Shown here piece by piece: positions 23,771-33,445 of a stretch of DNA of 64,000 nt (position 1 is its first letter; every line of letters begins with the position of its first letter). Made by a program: the position numbers and the translations under genes. The stretch spans positions 62,001 to 126,000 of the forward strand of contig CAYQUO010000004.1 of assembly GCA_964420835.1 (NCBI GenBank), in the 5' to 3' direction. Under the pieces are notes generated by a model. That model saw nothing but the letters and a program-made list of their open reading frames with translations. It was not told the origin of the DNA and did no database searches. Source of the DNA: CAYQUO01 sp964420835 (GTDB taxonomy: Bacteria; Chloroflexota; Anaerolineae; Anaerolineales; Anaerolineaceae).

Positions 23771-24883
23771 GTGGTACACACTTCCATCCATGAAACCGCC
23801 AAGACCTTTCAAAGGGTTGCCCAGGAACAAAGAACGGAAGCAGGCAAGTTCCAATTGAGTGCAAATACCGGGATCCTCATCCTGCATGGCAATGACGAAG
23901 CCGCCATGGAAGATCTCCTCAGGGAACAGATCAATTCCATCGGCGACCCCTCCACGAGGGAGATGAACATCGTTCGCCTGGACGGGAGGCAAACCACCCT
24001 GGAGGAACTATCCACGGCGACCGGAGCCATCCCCTTCCTGACAGAGCGGCGCCTGGTTATCCTCACCAACCCACTTTCCCGCCTGGAGGGCAGGGACTTT
24101 CAAACCCGCTTCCAAAAGGCGCTGGAAAACCGGCCGGCAACGACCACCCTTGTCCTCATCATTGAAGACCATCTGGAATATAAACAGGGTCAAATGCGGT
24201 GGCAAAAATTGGGTGATGCCCATTGGTTGAGGAAATGGATGAAAGACCAGCAGAAGGTGCCGGTACAAATGGTGGAATGTCCCCTGCCAGCCGCAAAGGA
24301 TATGCCGAGAAGGATAATTAAAGAAGCCCGGTCAATGGGGGGTGTTTTCAGCCAGGCCGCTGCAGAAGCCCTGGCTGCCCATGTCGACAACGATACGCTG
24401 CTGGCACGTCAGGAAATCGGCAAGATCCTGCTTTATGTTAACGGCCGCACCGTTGACGTGGCGGATGTGGAACTGTTGACTCCTGCCCACGGGCAGGTCA
24501 GCATCTTTGAGATGGTGGATGCTTTGGTTGCCGGCCGGTCGCAAAAGGCGTTTGGCCTTCTTAACCGATTGCTGGAAACGGATGATCCAGCCAGCATCTT
24601 TGCCATGGTGGTGCGCCAGTTTCGGCTTCTGATCCAGGCCCGGGAGGCTTTCGACGAAGGATGCCGCCCCGACCAGATCCCTGAGCGCACAGGGATTCCC
24701 AAACACATCGCCAGGCATCTCATTCCCCAAATTCATTTTTTCACCCTGTCCCAACTGACATCCATTTACCGGCAGTTATTGGAGATCGATGAAGCGGTAA
24801 AAACCAGCCAGGTGACAATGGAAACCGCGCTGGAACTTCTGATCGCCGACCTGGCCCGCCAAGGGCAGGAATCATCCATCTAA
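23771..24883 (+). CDS. holA: DNA polymerase III subunit delta
   Basis: The 370-residue product fits HolA: the opening strand GILILHGNDEAAMEDLLREQ, the collar-domain signature SIFEMVDALVAGRSQKA and the closing KTSQVTMETALELLI. It is the clamp-loader subunit that opens the sliding clamp. The N-terminus is about 30 residues longer than usual if the GTG at 23771 is used; a TACATT box lies seven bases before it and no ribosome site is seen. A TTG near residue 30 is an alternative. Its stop codon overlaps that of the convergent galE by 4 bp. The clamp gene dnaN is elsewhere in the window. Confidence 0.85.
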   Translation: MVHTSIHETAKTFQRVAQEQRTEAGKFQLSANTGILILHGNDEAAMEDLLREQINSIGDPSTREMNIVRLDGRQTTLEELSTATGAIPFLTERRLVILTNPLSRLEGRDFQTRFQKALENRPATTTLVLIIEDHLEYKQGQMRWQKLGDAHWLRKWMKDQQKVPVQMVECPLPAAKDMPRRIIKEARSMGGVFSQAAAEALAAHVDNDTLLARQEIGKILLYVNGRTVDVADVELLTPAHGQVSIFEMVDALVAGRSQKAFGLLNRLLETDDPASIFAMVVRQFRLLIQAREAFDEGCRPDQIPERTGIPKHIARHLIPQIHFFTLSQLTSIYRQLLEIDEAVKTSQVTMETALELLIADLARQGQESSI

Positions 24884-25893
24884 TCGTATCCAAGGATTTC
24901 CTTGCGCTTCCCCCCCCATCGCAAGGCGTCCCGGATCCCTTCCTCGATCGAAAGCGTCGCCTCCCAACCCAGCCACTTTCGAGCCTTTTCCGCCGAAGCA
25001 TAAGACCCGGCCACATCGCCGGGGCGCGGCAGCGCCTCCTGTTTGTTCACCTCGCTGCCATACACCTTCTCAAATGCTTTCACCAGTTCGCGAACGGTCA
25101 CCCCATGGCCTGTGCCCAGGTTAATGACCAGGTATCGGTCGGGAGGATTCCCTGCGCGCCTGAATACCTCATCAAAATCAACAACCGCTTTTATATGGGC
25201 CCGGGCCAGGTCCCATACGTGGATGTAATCACGGATGCCTGTCCCATCCCTTGTCGGCCAATCCGTACCGGTGATCTCAAAGACCGGTTGTTTTCCCATC
25301 ACCGTATCGACCAACTTCCCCACAACGTGGGTTGGCTTGGGCACATGAATGCCCGACCGCAGTTTCGGGTCCGCCCCAATGGGGTTGAAATAGCGCAAGG
25401 CGATCCCGCTCATCCCGTAAGCGGAACAGAAATCCCGCAGCACCATCTCCATCACCACCTTCGTCCGGGAGTACGGGCTGTTTGGTTCGATCGGCGCCTC
25501 CTCGGTCACCATGAACCCTGGCACCACCCCATAGATCGCCGCTGAGGAAGAGAAGACCACTTTTTTATACCCCAGTTCGTCGAGCAGGTGGAAAAATTCG
25601 ATCGACCGGGATACATTGTGCTGATAGTACTCATAGGGCTTGCTGGTCGATTCCGGAACAACGATCAGTGCAGCGCAATGGATGGTCGCCTGGATGTCCG
25701 GGTGATCGTGGAAGATTTTGCTGACCGCCTCCCGGTCGGCAATATCCGCCTGGTAGAAAATGCGCCCGCGGGTGAATTCCAGTCGCCCGGTGATCAACGA
25801 ATCCAGGATGACCGGTGTGTGCCCAGCATCCTCCATGGCGGAACAGATGGTGCTGCCGATGTATCCGGCCCCTCCGGTGATCAGGTATTTCAT
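24880..25893 (-). CDS. galE: UDP-glucose 4-epimerase
   Basis: The 337-residue short-chain dehydrogenase has the N-terminal NAD motif GGAGYIG, the catalytic serine in SSSAAIYG and the Tyr-x3-Lys pair in SPYSRTK, with the GalE-type ALRYFNPIGAD that follows. It interconverts UDP-glucose and UDP-galactose (or the N-acetyl forms) in the cytoplasm. A GGGAGG site precedes the ATG. It lies directly downstream of membrane glycosyltransferase-like genes, so it may feed sugar donors to a surface polysaccharide pathway. Confidence 0.92.
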   Translation of the reverse strand: MKYLITGGAGYIGSTICSAMEDAGHTPVILDSLITGRLEFTRGRIFYQADIADREAVSKIFHDHPDIQATIHCAALIVVPESTSKPYEYYQHNVSRSIEFFHLLDELGYKKVVFSSSAAIYGVVPGFMVTEEAPIEPNSPYSRTKVVMEMVLRDFCSAYGMSGIALRYFNPIGADPKLRSGIHVPKPTHVVGKLVDTVMGKQPVFEITGTDWPTRDGTGIRDYIHVWDLARAHIKAVVDFDEVFRRAGNPPDRYLVINLGTGHGVTVRELVKAFEKVYGSEVNKQEALPRPGDVAGSYASAEKARKWLGWEATLSIEEGIRDALRWGGKRKEILGYD

Positions 25894-25919
25894 GGACCCT
25901 CCCGTGTTATGTCGTTAAC

Positions 25920-27995
25920 CTATTGTAAGCCACAATCCAACCCCTGCAATGCCTGCTTAATGGCTGCAGATGCCTGGGGTGTTTCTGCAACCTGGCGCCC
26001 GATCCGGTCCCACAACCGGCAAAGGGCAGGCTGGATCAGCGGCGTAACGGCCGCAGCCTCCCCGCTTTGGGCAACCGCATCCCCCCAGTTGCCTGTGTGG
26101 GCATAACCCTCAATGAACGGGAAGCGTTCCACCGGGTCGTTCGGGTAATCTCCGGAGCCATACGCCTTTCCGGCGATGTTGACAACTTCCCCCCAGTCCT
26201 CCTGCTGCCTGGCAAGTTCTGCCCGCTCGTAATAATAGCACCACCCATGCGCCGGTTCCCGCCCAAAGATCTCTTCAACCGGGTGGGCGCTCTCCCCATC
26301 CAACACCGGAAGGACCAGCCTGGCCGGGTCACTGATGGCGGCGGCCTGCCTCAAAAGGGCTGGAATGGTTGAATTATTTGGATCCACCTCCGGGTCCAGT
26401 ATGTGCACACACCCGGGTGGCTGGTAATACAATGCCAAAACATCCGTCGTACTCCCATGGAAAACCGCTGCGTGATAGTTTTGCACGATGGGGTGTCCCG
26501 GCCTCAAACCGGATAGGTGGTCCATTCGGATGGCTGTGTAATACAACACGTATGGCATGTCTTTCCCGTGGAAGTTCGCTGCGTAGGTCCAGTTGAGCGG
26601 GGCTGTCAGCGAATTGTCTGAAGAATACCGGCTGGGCAGGTCGTTGGCCAGGATGGCCGTGTGCGGCTGGATGGCCGGAGCCCGCCAGGCGAGCTGCCAG
26701 AACAGGTTCTTTTGCAGGTTCCAGTCCCGGCGGTAACTGCTGGCGCTTTGAAAATGAAAACCAGCCGACAGCGCCAGGATGAGCGCCAACACTGTGGCGC
26801 GCTTCCATTCCCTGCCGGGGATCAAACGCAGCAGGCCGGCCACCAGCAGGCTGGCGCCCGGCATGAACGGCAACGTGAAGCGGTTGTTCGGGTAATCCAG
26901 GCCAATGGGCAGTTGGGTCAACCAAAAGGGCCAACCGGCCAGGAAGAGTCCCAGTAGCCCCAGTGCCATGGCAGGGACAGCCCATCCGGGCCTGCCTGTC
27001 TCGTGAACATCGTCTCCGCGGAGAAGGAGCAGGAAAAGGAATGCACCAATAAAGGAAGCCATCACAACTGCCAGGAACAGGAGGAAGGTCTGTCGTCCCA
27101 GGGTTGCCATCGCCGGTAACTGAAAAACCCGGGCGAACGCCAGCAGCCCTGCCTTGCCCATGTCGCCCAGCAGGATGGCCAGGAACTTCATGCCGGCCAG
27201 GAGCGGCCTGCTCTTCAGTTCATCCATCAGGGTAAATTGGTAGCGATAGGTTTGCACCTGGAAGAAGAACATCCGGTAGATCACCGCAGCCAGGAAGAGG
27301 GTCAGCAGCGGCAGCCAGGACCGGCCAGCCCGAACCAACGCCTGCCGCCGTCGGGTTTCCACCTGCCGCGAGGCCACCCACAACAGGATCGGGCGGATCG
27401 CTTCCAGTACAAAAAAATACTCCGTGGTTGCCAGGTTCACCAGTGAAGCAGCCATTGCCAGCGGGATCAGGATGGCTGACAGCCGTGGGTTGCGCAACAC
27501 CGCCAGGTTCAAGGCCAGGGACAGGAAGAAAAAGGTCAGGATGATGAAATAGGTGCTGTAATTGATGGCGATGGGTTGCTGGTCAAAACCGGGGTAAACC
27601 ACAAAGAGCAGGGCGGTCCAGGTTGCAGCCTGCAAGCGGGAAGGCCACAGCAGGCGAAGCATCCACCACAGGCTGGCTGCGCAGAGCGCCCGTGTGAACA
27701 GCCCGAACAGTTGCCAGGCGGTCGGGTTCGTACCGACCAGGGGGATCGTCAATTGGGTCAGCCAGCCAAACGCCGGCCGGCTCATGGTAAAGTAACGGCT
27801 TAAACCCTCGGCGCCCAGTTGAATGCGGATCCACAGAAACGGCCAGTCATCCCAATAAAACCCCAGCCAGGGCACAACCAGCCCGTAGCCAAGGCTGCCA
27901 AGCACGAGCAGGGCTGGCAAAGTCCACCAGCCCGCCAGGCGAAATCCGGTTGTGGAGGATGGTTTAAGATGCCTCATGATCCGTGCCGGGGTCAT
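25920..27995 (-). CDS. Large GT-C-like membrane protein, paralogue of the 33446-35461 gene
   Basis: The 691-residue protein has about 11 membrane helices in the first 450 residues and a soluble C-terminal domain with TPR-like helices (YERAELARQQEDWGEVV). After the first helix lies the motif VVPWLGFYWDDWPF, whose Asp-Asp pair matches the catalytic acid position of GT-C polyprenyl-phosphate-sugar transferases. A later QQPIAINY segment is shared with its paralogue. The start overlaps the end of the GT2 gene by 32 bp; an internal ATG six codons later is an alternative. It probably glycosylates an extracytoplasmic acceptor together with the GT2 enzyme. Confidence 0.65.
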   Translation of the reverse strand: MTPARIMRHLKPSSTTGFRLAGWWTLPALLVLGSLGYGLVVPWLGFYWDDWPFLWIRIQLGAEGLSRYFTMSRPAFGWLTQLTIPLVGTNPTAWQLFGLFTRALCAASLWWMLRLLWPSRLQAATWTALLFVVYPGFDQQPIAINYSTYFIILTFFFLSLALNLAVLRNPRLSAILIPLAMAASLVNLATTEYFFVLEAIRPILLWVASRQVETRRRQALVRAGRSWLPLLTLFLAAVIYRMFFFQVQTYRYQFTLMDELKSRPLLAGMKFLAILLGDMGKAGLLAFARVFQLPAMATLGRQTFLLFLAVVMASFIGAFLFLLLLRGDDVHETGRPGWAVPAMALGLLGLFLAGWPFWLTQLPIGLDYPNNRFTLPFMPGASLLVAGLLRLIPGREWKRATVLALILALSAGFHFQSASSYRRDWNLQKNLFWQLAWRAPAIQPHTAILANDLPSRYSSDNSLTAPLNWTYAANFHGKDMPYVLYYTAIRMDHLSGLRPGHPIVQNYHAAVFHGSTTDVLALYYQPPGCVHILDPEVDPNNSTIPALLRQAAAISDPARLVLPVLDGESAHPVEEIFGREPAHGWCYYYERAELARQQEDWGEVVNIAGKAYGSGDYPNDPVERFPFIEGYAHTGNWGDAVAQSGEAAAVTPLIQPALCRLWDRIGRQVAETPQASAAIKQALQGLDCGLQ

Positions 27996-28941
27996 TCGGG
28001 ATGTTGTCGTGTCCCCAGGCGCTCCGGATGAAATAAATCGGGCGCCCTTTCACCTCCTGGAAGATGTATCCGATGTAAATCCCAATGAACCCAAGCCCGA
28101 TCATCAAGATTCCCCCCATCAGCAGCAGGACGAACATCAGGGAACTCCATCCCGGCGCAAGAAGATCGGCTTTCCCCCCAAACCAAAAGGTAAGGACATA
28201 AATCACCTGAAAAACCGCCAGCGCAATGAAAGCAATCCCAAGGGAAAGGCTGATAAATAAAGGCATCAAGGAGAACGAGAAGATGGCATCCAGTGACAGG
28301 GAGGTCATTTTCCGCAGGGAATACTTGGATCTTCCCGCCAGGCGTTTTGGGGGCTTGAAAGGCAGGATGACCCTTCGGTAACCGGCCCATGCCACCATGC
28401 CCCGCAGAAAGCGGTGGTATTCCCGCATCTGGCGCAATGCCTGCACCACGGGTCGGGAAAGCAGGCGAAAATCCGCCCCCCCGGGGATGATATCCGTATC
28501 CCCAATGCGGTTGATCAGCCGGTAGAACAGGCTTGAACTGAATTGTTTGAAGGGAGAGCGGCGGCCCTCTTCAACCCTTTGGGTAAGCACAACATCGTAG
28601 CCGTTCCTGGCGAGATCCAGCATTTCAGGAATTAGGTTCGGGGGATGCTGCCCGTCGCCGTCCATGCTGATGACATAGTCCCCTTCCGCCTGATCCAGCC
28701 CGGCGGTCAGCGCTGCCTGGTGGCCGAAATTGCGGCTCAACTGGCTGACGACAACCCGCTCATCCTCCCGGGCAATTTCGCGTAAAACTGTTTGTGTTCC
28801 ATCCGTTGAACCGTCATCCACATAATGGATGCGAAACCGGTAAGGCAACACATCAACACTCTCACGGAGTTGTCGATGAAAAATCGGCAATCCCTCCTCT
28901 TCGTTAAAGACCGGGATAATGATATCTACCAGGGGCGGCAT
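27964..28941 (-). CDS. GT2 family polyprenyl-phosphate glycosyltransferase
   Basis: The 325-residue protein has a GT-A catalytic domain (VDIIIPVFNEEEGL, the DDGSTDGT nucleotide site, the metal-binding SMDGDGQHPP) followed by two C-terminal membrane helices and an amphipathic tail, as in DPM-, ArnC- and GtrB-like enzymes. It transfers a sugar from a nucleotide donor to undecaprenyl phosphate at the cytoplasmic face. The overlapping downstream gene is a GT-C-like protein, the class that uses such lipid-linked sugars, so the two are probably a functional pair. Confidence 0.9.
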   Translation of the reverse strand: MPPLVDIIIPVFNEEEGLPIFHRQLRESVDVLPYRFRIHYVDDGSTDGTQTVLREIAREDERVVVSQLSRNFGHQAALTAGLDQAEGDYVISMDGDGQHPPNLIPEMLDLARNGYDVVLTQRVEEGRRSPFKQFSSSLFYRLINRIGDTDIIPGGADFRLLSRPVVQALRQMREYHRFLRGMVAWAGYRRVILPFKPPKRLAGRSKYSLRKMTSLSLDAIFSFSLMPLFISLSLGIAFIALAVFQVIYVLTFWFGGKADLLAPGWSSLMFVLLLMGGILMIGLGFIGIYIGYIFQEVKGRPIYFIRSAWGHDNIPNDPGTDHEAS

Positions 28942-29160
28942 GCTTTTCTTGATTCCGGGGGACAAGGTTCCTCGATCAATCTGGCGACCAATTATGAAGA
29001 ATTATATACCGAAACAGCCAGGATATTCTTTTCCGCGACCCTAATGGCGGCGGATTGTTCGTTCAGCATCTTTTTCACCCATACAGCAGAGGCACCCGGT
29101 TGGGAACAGGGATTGGATTTCCCTGGTATCATTCCCTGGTAGAAAGCCCTGGAGGGTAAC

Positions 29161-29529
29161 ATGACCATCAGCAATTACAACGACAAATCACAACGGGATA
29201 CTGTCTTGGTATTCACGCGGAACGGGTTGGGGCACGCCCCGGAGGCCTTGCAACAGGACCTTGCCGGAAAATTTTTATCCCTGACCCTGGAATCAGGCCA
29301 TCTTCCAGCCAAGATCATCTTCTACACGGAAGGTGTAAAACTCGCCTGCGAGGGTTCTCCAATCCTGGCGCAATTAAAGGAAATGGAAAAGGCAGGGGTT
29401 GAGTTGGTGCTCTGTTCCACCTGCCTGGATTATTTTGGTCTCAAGGACATGGTGAAGGTCGGGGTTGTTGGCGGCATGACGGATATCCTGCACGTCCTGC
29501 AGACGGCCCCGCGCGCCCTGTCCCTTTAA
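29161..29529 (+). CDS. DsrE-fold protein, YedF-like (C-terminal domain type)
   Basis: The 122-residue protein has the DsrE/YedF fold and the conserved CSTCLDYFGL motif near residue 85, characteristic of the C-terminal domain of the selenium-metabolism protein YedF. The usual N-terminal TusA-like domain is absent. A clear GGAGGG ribosome site precedes the ATG. A persulfide or selenium carrier role is possible from the CxxC; no selenocysteine machinery lies adjacent, so the partner is unknown. Confidence 0.8.
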   Translation: MTISNYNDKSQRDTVLVFTRNGLGHAPEALQQDLAGKFLSLTLESGHLPAKIIFYTEGVKLACEGSPILAQLKEMEKAGVELVLCSTCLDYFGLKDMVKVGVVGGMTDILHVLQTAPRALSL

Positions 29530-29538
29530 CCGGTACGT

Positions 29539-29868
29539 TCAGGCCTTTTCCATCACCACCGCCGTCCCATATGCCAGCACCTCGGTCACCCCGTCCATCA
29601 CGTCGTTAGCGTCATATCGCATGCCGATGATGGCATTGGCACCGATCTCCCTGGCATGCTCAACCATCAGGGAAAAAGCCTCTTCGCGCGCGTGTTCGCA
29701 CAATTCGGTATAGACCGAGATGTTACCTCCGAAGATTGTCTGCAAGCCGCCCACAAAATTGCCAACCACCGAACGCGAACGCACCGTGATACCCCTCACC
29801 ACGCCCAGGTTTCGGACAACCCTGTAACCTTCAATGCCGAATGCTGTTGTGACCATCGATGGAACCAT
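29539..29868 (-). CDS. YbjQ family (UPF0145) protein
   Basis: The 109-residue protein matches the YbjQ family: MVPSMVTTAFGIEGYRVVRNLGVVRGITVRS, the EARE-type helix and GANAIIGMRYD near the end. The fold forms a pentameric ring; the molecular function is not settled despite an old heavy-metal-binding label. The start was moved from an upstream frame opening to the ATG preceded by GGAGGAGG. It converges on the YedF-like gene with a 9-bp gap. Confidence 0.9.
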   Translation of the reverse strand: MVPSMVTTAFGIEGYRVVRNLGVVRGITVRSRSVVGNFVGGLQTIFGGNISVYTELCEHAREEAFSLMVEHAREIGANAIIGMRYDANDVMDGVTEVLAYGTAVVMEKA

Positions 29869-30099
29869 GAAGACCTCCTCCTCTCCCAGGTTCGATCCCT
29901 GCGCCTTTTGCACGGATCATTCCTCTTTCTTAATATATCGGCGTGAAACACGGCAGGGTGGTTGTTCCCTCCCTCCCATTCGGGGTGGTGTCTTCAGCCA
30001 GCCCCAGTCCTGGCAGGAATGCGCCAGGCGAACTGGTAAAGGGTGAAGGATGGGTGATCCAAACGGCAACACCAAGCCCGCCAGCAACCCTCCTGCCAG

Positions 30100-30606
30100 T
30101 TAACAGCCGCGAAAAACAGCCTGTGTCATGTCGCCAACGAATTGCGGCAGTTCCTGGTGCCCCAACATCTGCCGGATGGCACTCGCCTCTCCCGTATGGT
30201 ACCAGTAATGGTAAATGCAGCGCTGCAGGTGGGTGCCAATGTTCTCGGGGCGGGGCTTGCCCTTCCAGATGAAATGCTCCAGCAACATCGCGCTGGTAAG
30301 GGTTTCCAGGTAACGATTCGCCGCCCGGGTGATCACATCCCAGGCTGCCAGCATCTCGGCAAGCGATGGGGTGCTGGCCGGTTTGCCGTAACCAACCAGG
30401 TCGTTCAGTTCCGGCATCAAATCCTCCCCCTGCGCCAGCAAAACCCACCAGCGGCTTTCCAGGTTGGCCACGTGCCCGGCAATCCAACCGATGCTGTTCA
30501 TTGGCAGCAGCCGCCGCCGGGCATCTTCTTCCGAAACCCCATCGATGCAGCGACGAAATTCGCTGCGGGTGAAATACAACTGCTCAACAAGTGGATGAAT
30601 TGTCAT
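30100..30606 (-). CDS. DinB family protein
   Basis: The 168-residue protein is a four-helix bundle of the DinB/YfiT type with a His-rich potential metal site: GWIAGHVANLESRWW, YHYWYHTGEASAIRQMLGH. In this superfamily three His bind nickel or zinc, and characterised members are thiol transferases for bacillithiol or mycothiol. No thiol pathway genes are near. AAGGAGG precedes the ATG. About 230 bp of apparently empty DNA separate it from the YbjQ gene. Confidence 0.8.
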   Translation of the reverse strand: MTIHPLVEQLYFTRSEFRRCIDGVSEEDARRRLLPMNSIGWIAGHVANLESRWWVLLAQGEDLMPELNDLVGYGKPASTPSLAEMLAAWDVITRAANRYLETLTSAMLLEHFIWKGKPRPENIGTHLQRCIYHYWYHTGEASAIRQMLGHQELPQFVGDMTQAVFRGC

Positions 30607-30678
30607 GCCTGCCTCCTTATCCAAGTGAATAATAATCTCACCCGGCACCGCAAGGGTTGTAAGCGGTACAGGTGGAAA

Positions 30679-31257
30679 TCAGTCCAGGGGCTTTTCAGCC
30701 ACCAGCCAAAACGTGTGATCCTGCTGCTCAGAAGAAAGTTGCGAAGGTACCCCGTGGAACAACTGCATGATCTCCCCGGGCGCCAGGAAATGACTGTACA
30801 TCCCTGCCAGTTTTTCCGCAAACCATAAGACCTTGATCGTCCACCGTTGGATGTCCGGCTCCTCAATTACCAGCCTGCCCCCGGGTTTGAGGACCCGCCA
30901 AAGTTCCCGAACGGTGGCCGACTGGGCTTGAATATGATGCAGGGCATCCACCACCAAGATGCGGTCAAAGCAATTGGCTGCCAGCGGGAGTTGATTGGTT
31001 GAGACCTGGGCAGTCAATAAACCGTCCTTGGAATGTGCCTGGAGTAGCATTTTCATGGCGAGGTCAACCACCACCACTCTCCGCCCCCGCCCCCCAAGAA
31101 GACTGCCGATCCGCCCTGTGCCGCCGGCGGCATCCAACACCCATTGTCCATCCTCCAGTGCCAGCAAACGCAGCAGTGTGTCGGACAAATTCGGCGGGAT
31201 AAAGTGCTCGTAAAACGGCGCGGCGATATTAAAATGGGATATTCCGCGGGTTTTCAT
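30679..31257 (-). CDS. SAM-dependent methyltransferase
   Basis: The 192-residue class I methyltransferase has motif I as VLDAAGGTGRIGSLL (SAM binding), the acidic strand end VVVVDLAMKML, and motif IV/post I as ILVVDALHHIQ followed by RVLKPGGRLVIEEPD, the Ubi/COQ5-type signature. A small-molecule or quinone-like acceptor is likely but unproven. Its ATG overlaps the MATE gene stop as ATGA, so it is translated from the same mRNA. Confidence 0.85.
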   Translation of the reverse strand: MKTRGISHFNIAAPFYEHFIPPNLSDTLLRLLALEDGQWVLDAAGGTGRIGSLLGGRGRRVVVVDLAMKMLLQAHSKDGLLTAQVSTNQLPLAANCFDRILVVDALHHIQAQSATVRELWRVLKPGGRLVIEEPDIQRWTIKVLWFAEKLAGMYSHFLAPGEIMQLFHGVPSQLSSEQQDHTFWLVAEKPLD

Positions 31258-32615
31258 ACCGGGATCACCTCTGGGCGGGTCAGGTCATTGATCCACTTGT
31301 TTGAACGGAAACGGAGAATGCAAACCAGCATTTTCAGGAACTCTTCACCCGCCACCAACAGGTATACCAGGTATACCGGAAAACCCAGGATAAAAGCTCC
31401 AAAGAACGCCAGGGGGACGCCAATGAACCATATCGAGCCGGAGTCCAGCAGGAAGGCGAAGCGGCTGTCCCCCCCGCTGCGGAACACCCCCACAATGAAT
31501 GTCATATCCAGCACCCGGATCCACATGGTCCCGGCAAACACAGCCAGCAGGGAGTGGGCAAAAAACCTGACTGTGTCGGAAACCTGGTACAGGTTGATGA
31601 TCAATCCTGATGCCGCGAACACCAGCGTCCCCATGCAGGCGCCACCCAGCGCAGCCAGGGTTAACGAGTACCGGCCATATCGGGCGGCTGTGTCCTTCCT
31701 GCCCTCTCCTATCTTGTTGCCCAGCAGGATGGCCGTGGCATCCGAAATGCCAATGAAGAATACAAACCCCACTTCTTCGATCACCACCACGATGTTCACG
31801 GCGGCAATGGCTTCCGTGCTCATCCTGGCATAAATGATGCTATAGGCCGAGGTTCCCAAAGCCCATAAAAGTTCATTAAACGCCACCGGCAAGGCGCGGG
31901 AGATCACCCTGCGGAAGAAAGGGAAGTCAAAACTGAACATGTCGCGCAAATTGGCGGCCACCGGCGTCCGTCTTCCATACGTCAACATCAGCAGGAGAAC
32001 CACGTCCACAACCCGCCCAATGACGATCGCCACTGCCGCACCGTTGGCTCCCAGCCGCGGCATCCCCGCCCTGCCAAAGATCAACAGGTAACTCAACAGG
32101 GCTGTCAACCCCAGGGCCACCGAACTGGCGATTAAGGGTGTTCGGACGTCACCAGTACTACGCAGGGTTATCCCGTAAGAATATGCGATGGCGATCAGGA
32201 TGAAACTGGGCGTTATCAGCCTGAGAAATTGCCCACCGATGCGGATGACCTCCGGGTCTCTGGAGTAGATGCCAATGATTGCCTGCGGCGCGGAAACCGA
32301 GACCAGAAAGAAAAAGGACCCGGCCGTCAGGCTCATTGCCAGGCTGATCCCCAGGACCCGGTGGATCTTATTTACATCCCTTTTGCCCCACAACTGGGCG
32401 GAAAAAATGGCACACCCGCTCGTAATGCCGAATATCGTCAGCATCAGGACGAAAAAGACCTGGTTGGCCAGTCCAACGGCAGCCACCACCGTTTCCCCCA
32501 ACTGCCCAACCATCACCCCGCTGAGCAGATTGAGGGATGAAAAGAAGAAGTTCTCCAGGATAATGGGCAGGGCAAGAGTGAAAAGGCTGCGGAAGTATTC
32601 CTTATCCTTGAACAT
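31254..32615 (-). CDS. MATE family efflux transporter
   Basis: The 453-residue carrier has 12 predicted helices in two six-helix halves, with MATE-type segments (VGLANQVFFVLMLTIFGITSGCAI, and the second-half INIVVVIEEVGF-like region). It exports drugs or metabolites in exchange for Na+ or H+. The ATG has no ribosome site and lies 8 bp after a TATAAT box, suggesting a leaderless mRNA. It is coupled to the methyltransferase downstream; export of a methylated compound is possible but speculative. Confidence 0.92.
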   Translation of the reverse strand: MFKDKEYFRSLFTLALPIILENFFFSSLNLLSGVMVGQLGETVVAAVGLANQVFFVLMLTIFGITSGCAIFSAQLWGKRDVNKIHRVLGISLAMSLTAGSFFFLVSVSAPQAIIGIYSRDPEVIRIGGQFLRLITPSFILIAIAYSYGITLRSTGDVRTPLIASSVALGLTALLSYLLIFGRAGMPRLGANGAAVAIVIGRVVDVVLLLMLTYGRRTPVAANLRDMFSFDFPFFRRVISRALPVAFNELLWALGTSAYSIIYARMSTEAIAAVNIVVVIEEVGFVFFIGISDATAILLGNKIGEGRKDTAARYGRYSLTLAALGGACMGTLVFAASGLIINLYQVSDTVRFFAHSLLAVFAGTMWIRVLDMTFIVGVFRSGGDSRFAFLLDSGSIWFIGVPLAFFGAFILGFPVYLVYLLVAGEEFLKMLVCILRFRSNKWINDLTRPEVIPV

Positions 32616-32623
32616 GGGTTGGT

Positions 32624-32629
32624 ATTATA
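32624..32629 (-). promoter_or_regulatory. -10 box of a probable leaderless MATE mRNA
   Basis: Minus-strand TATAAT, with the ATG starting 8 bases later and no Shine-Dalgarno in between. Confidence 0.6.
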
Positions 32630-32651
32630 ACCGGTCGCCTGGTAATCCTGG

Positions 32652-33431
32652 CTATGGAGAATGCGTAATGGCCATGTTGCCAAGGGGCGCCCAGGATTGA
32701 ACGAACACTTCGTGTGAGCGGGTGTAGGATCGTTTGCCATCCCGGATGGTCACGCTGGTTGGGGTGTATGCCACAACCACCACCGTGTGCTCCCTGGCGG
32801 CAACCAGCACCCGTTTTCCGTCGGGCAAGGGTATGTATTCCCCTTTTCCAGGCTGGGTATGGCCGGTAACCCAAACCATCACCGGTCTGCCGGCGGCAAT
32901 CTCAGCCGCCAGTTCATCCCAGTTCATCCCGATCTGTTCCTGTGCCTTCACCCCGTATTGGCGGAGCAGGGCTGCCACCGGCCCGGCATGGATGCCATAA
33001 TCTCCCGGCGGCAGTCCACCCCACTCCCCATGAACATCGCCGACAAATCCTTCGTTCGGGTCTGAAGAACGGGGCAGCCGGGTGAAGAACTCATATTCCA
33101 GTATGGTGTGCCCAAAATACGCCGCCCAATCCACCGCTGTTCTGGCTTCGCAGTCGAGAGGCAACAACTGACCATGGGCTGTGAAACCATCGATGGAGGC
33201 TGAATCTGGCAGCACCAAACCCGGGGTGGGAACAACCATATTCTCCGGCTTGCTGGTCGCTGAGGCTGAAACCGGTCTGGTGGCTGTTCTGCTGGCAACC
33301 ACTGCCGTCATGGATGGATCCTGGATAAACGGGGCAGGCGTATCTGGCTGCTCCACACAGCCGGATGGAACCAGGGACAATACACTTGCAGCGATCAACA
33401 CCCTTGTGAGGCAAATCCATTGCCCGCACAT
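32652..33431 (-). CDS. C39-type papain-fold lipoprotein
   Basis: The 259-residue product has a lipoprotein signal (basic start, hydrophobic stretch, lipobox VPSGC near residue 25), a Ser/Thr/Pro linker, and a Peptidase_C39_2-type domain. The catalytic Cys lies in LPLDCEARTAVDWAAYFG and the His in REHTVVVVAY. The conserved GFVGDVHGEWGGLPPGDYGIHAGP is typical of a family widespread in Chloroflexota. It is anchored outside the membrane; whether it is an active peptidase is unknown. It follows the large GT-C-like gene by 14 bp on the same strand. Confidence 0.82.
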   Translation of the reverse strand: MCGQWICLTRVLIAASVLSLVPSGCVEQPDTPAPFIQDPSMTAVVASRTATRPVSASATSKPENMVVPTPGLVLPDSASIDGFTAHGQLLPLDCEARTAVDWAAYFGHTILEYEFFTRLPRSSDPNEGFVGDVHGEWGGLPPGDYGIHAGPVAALLRQYGVKAQEQIGMNWDELAAEIAAGRPVMVWVTGHTQPGKGEYIPLPDGKRVLVAAREHTVVVVAYTPTSVTIRDGKRSYTRSHEVFVQSWAPLGNMAITHSP

Positions 33432-33445
33432 CCCGGACTGCTTTC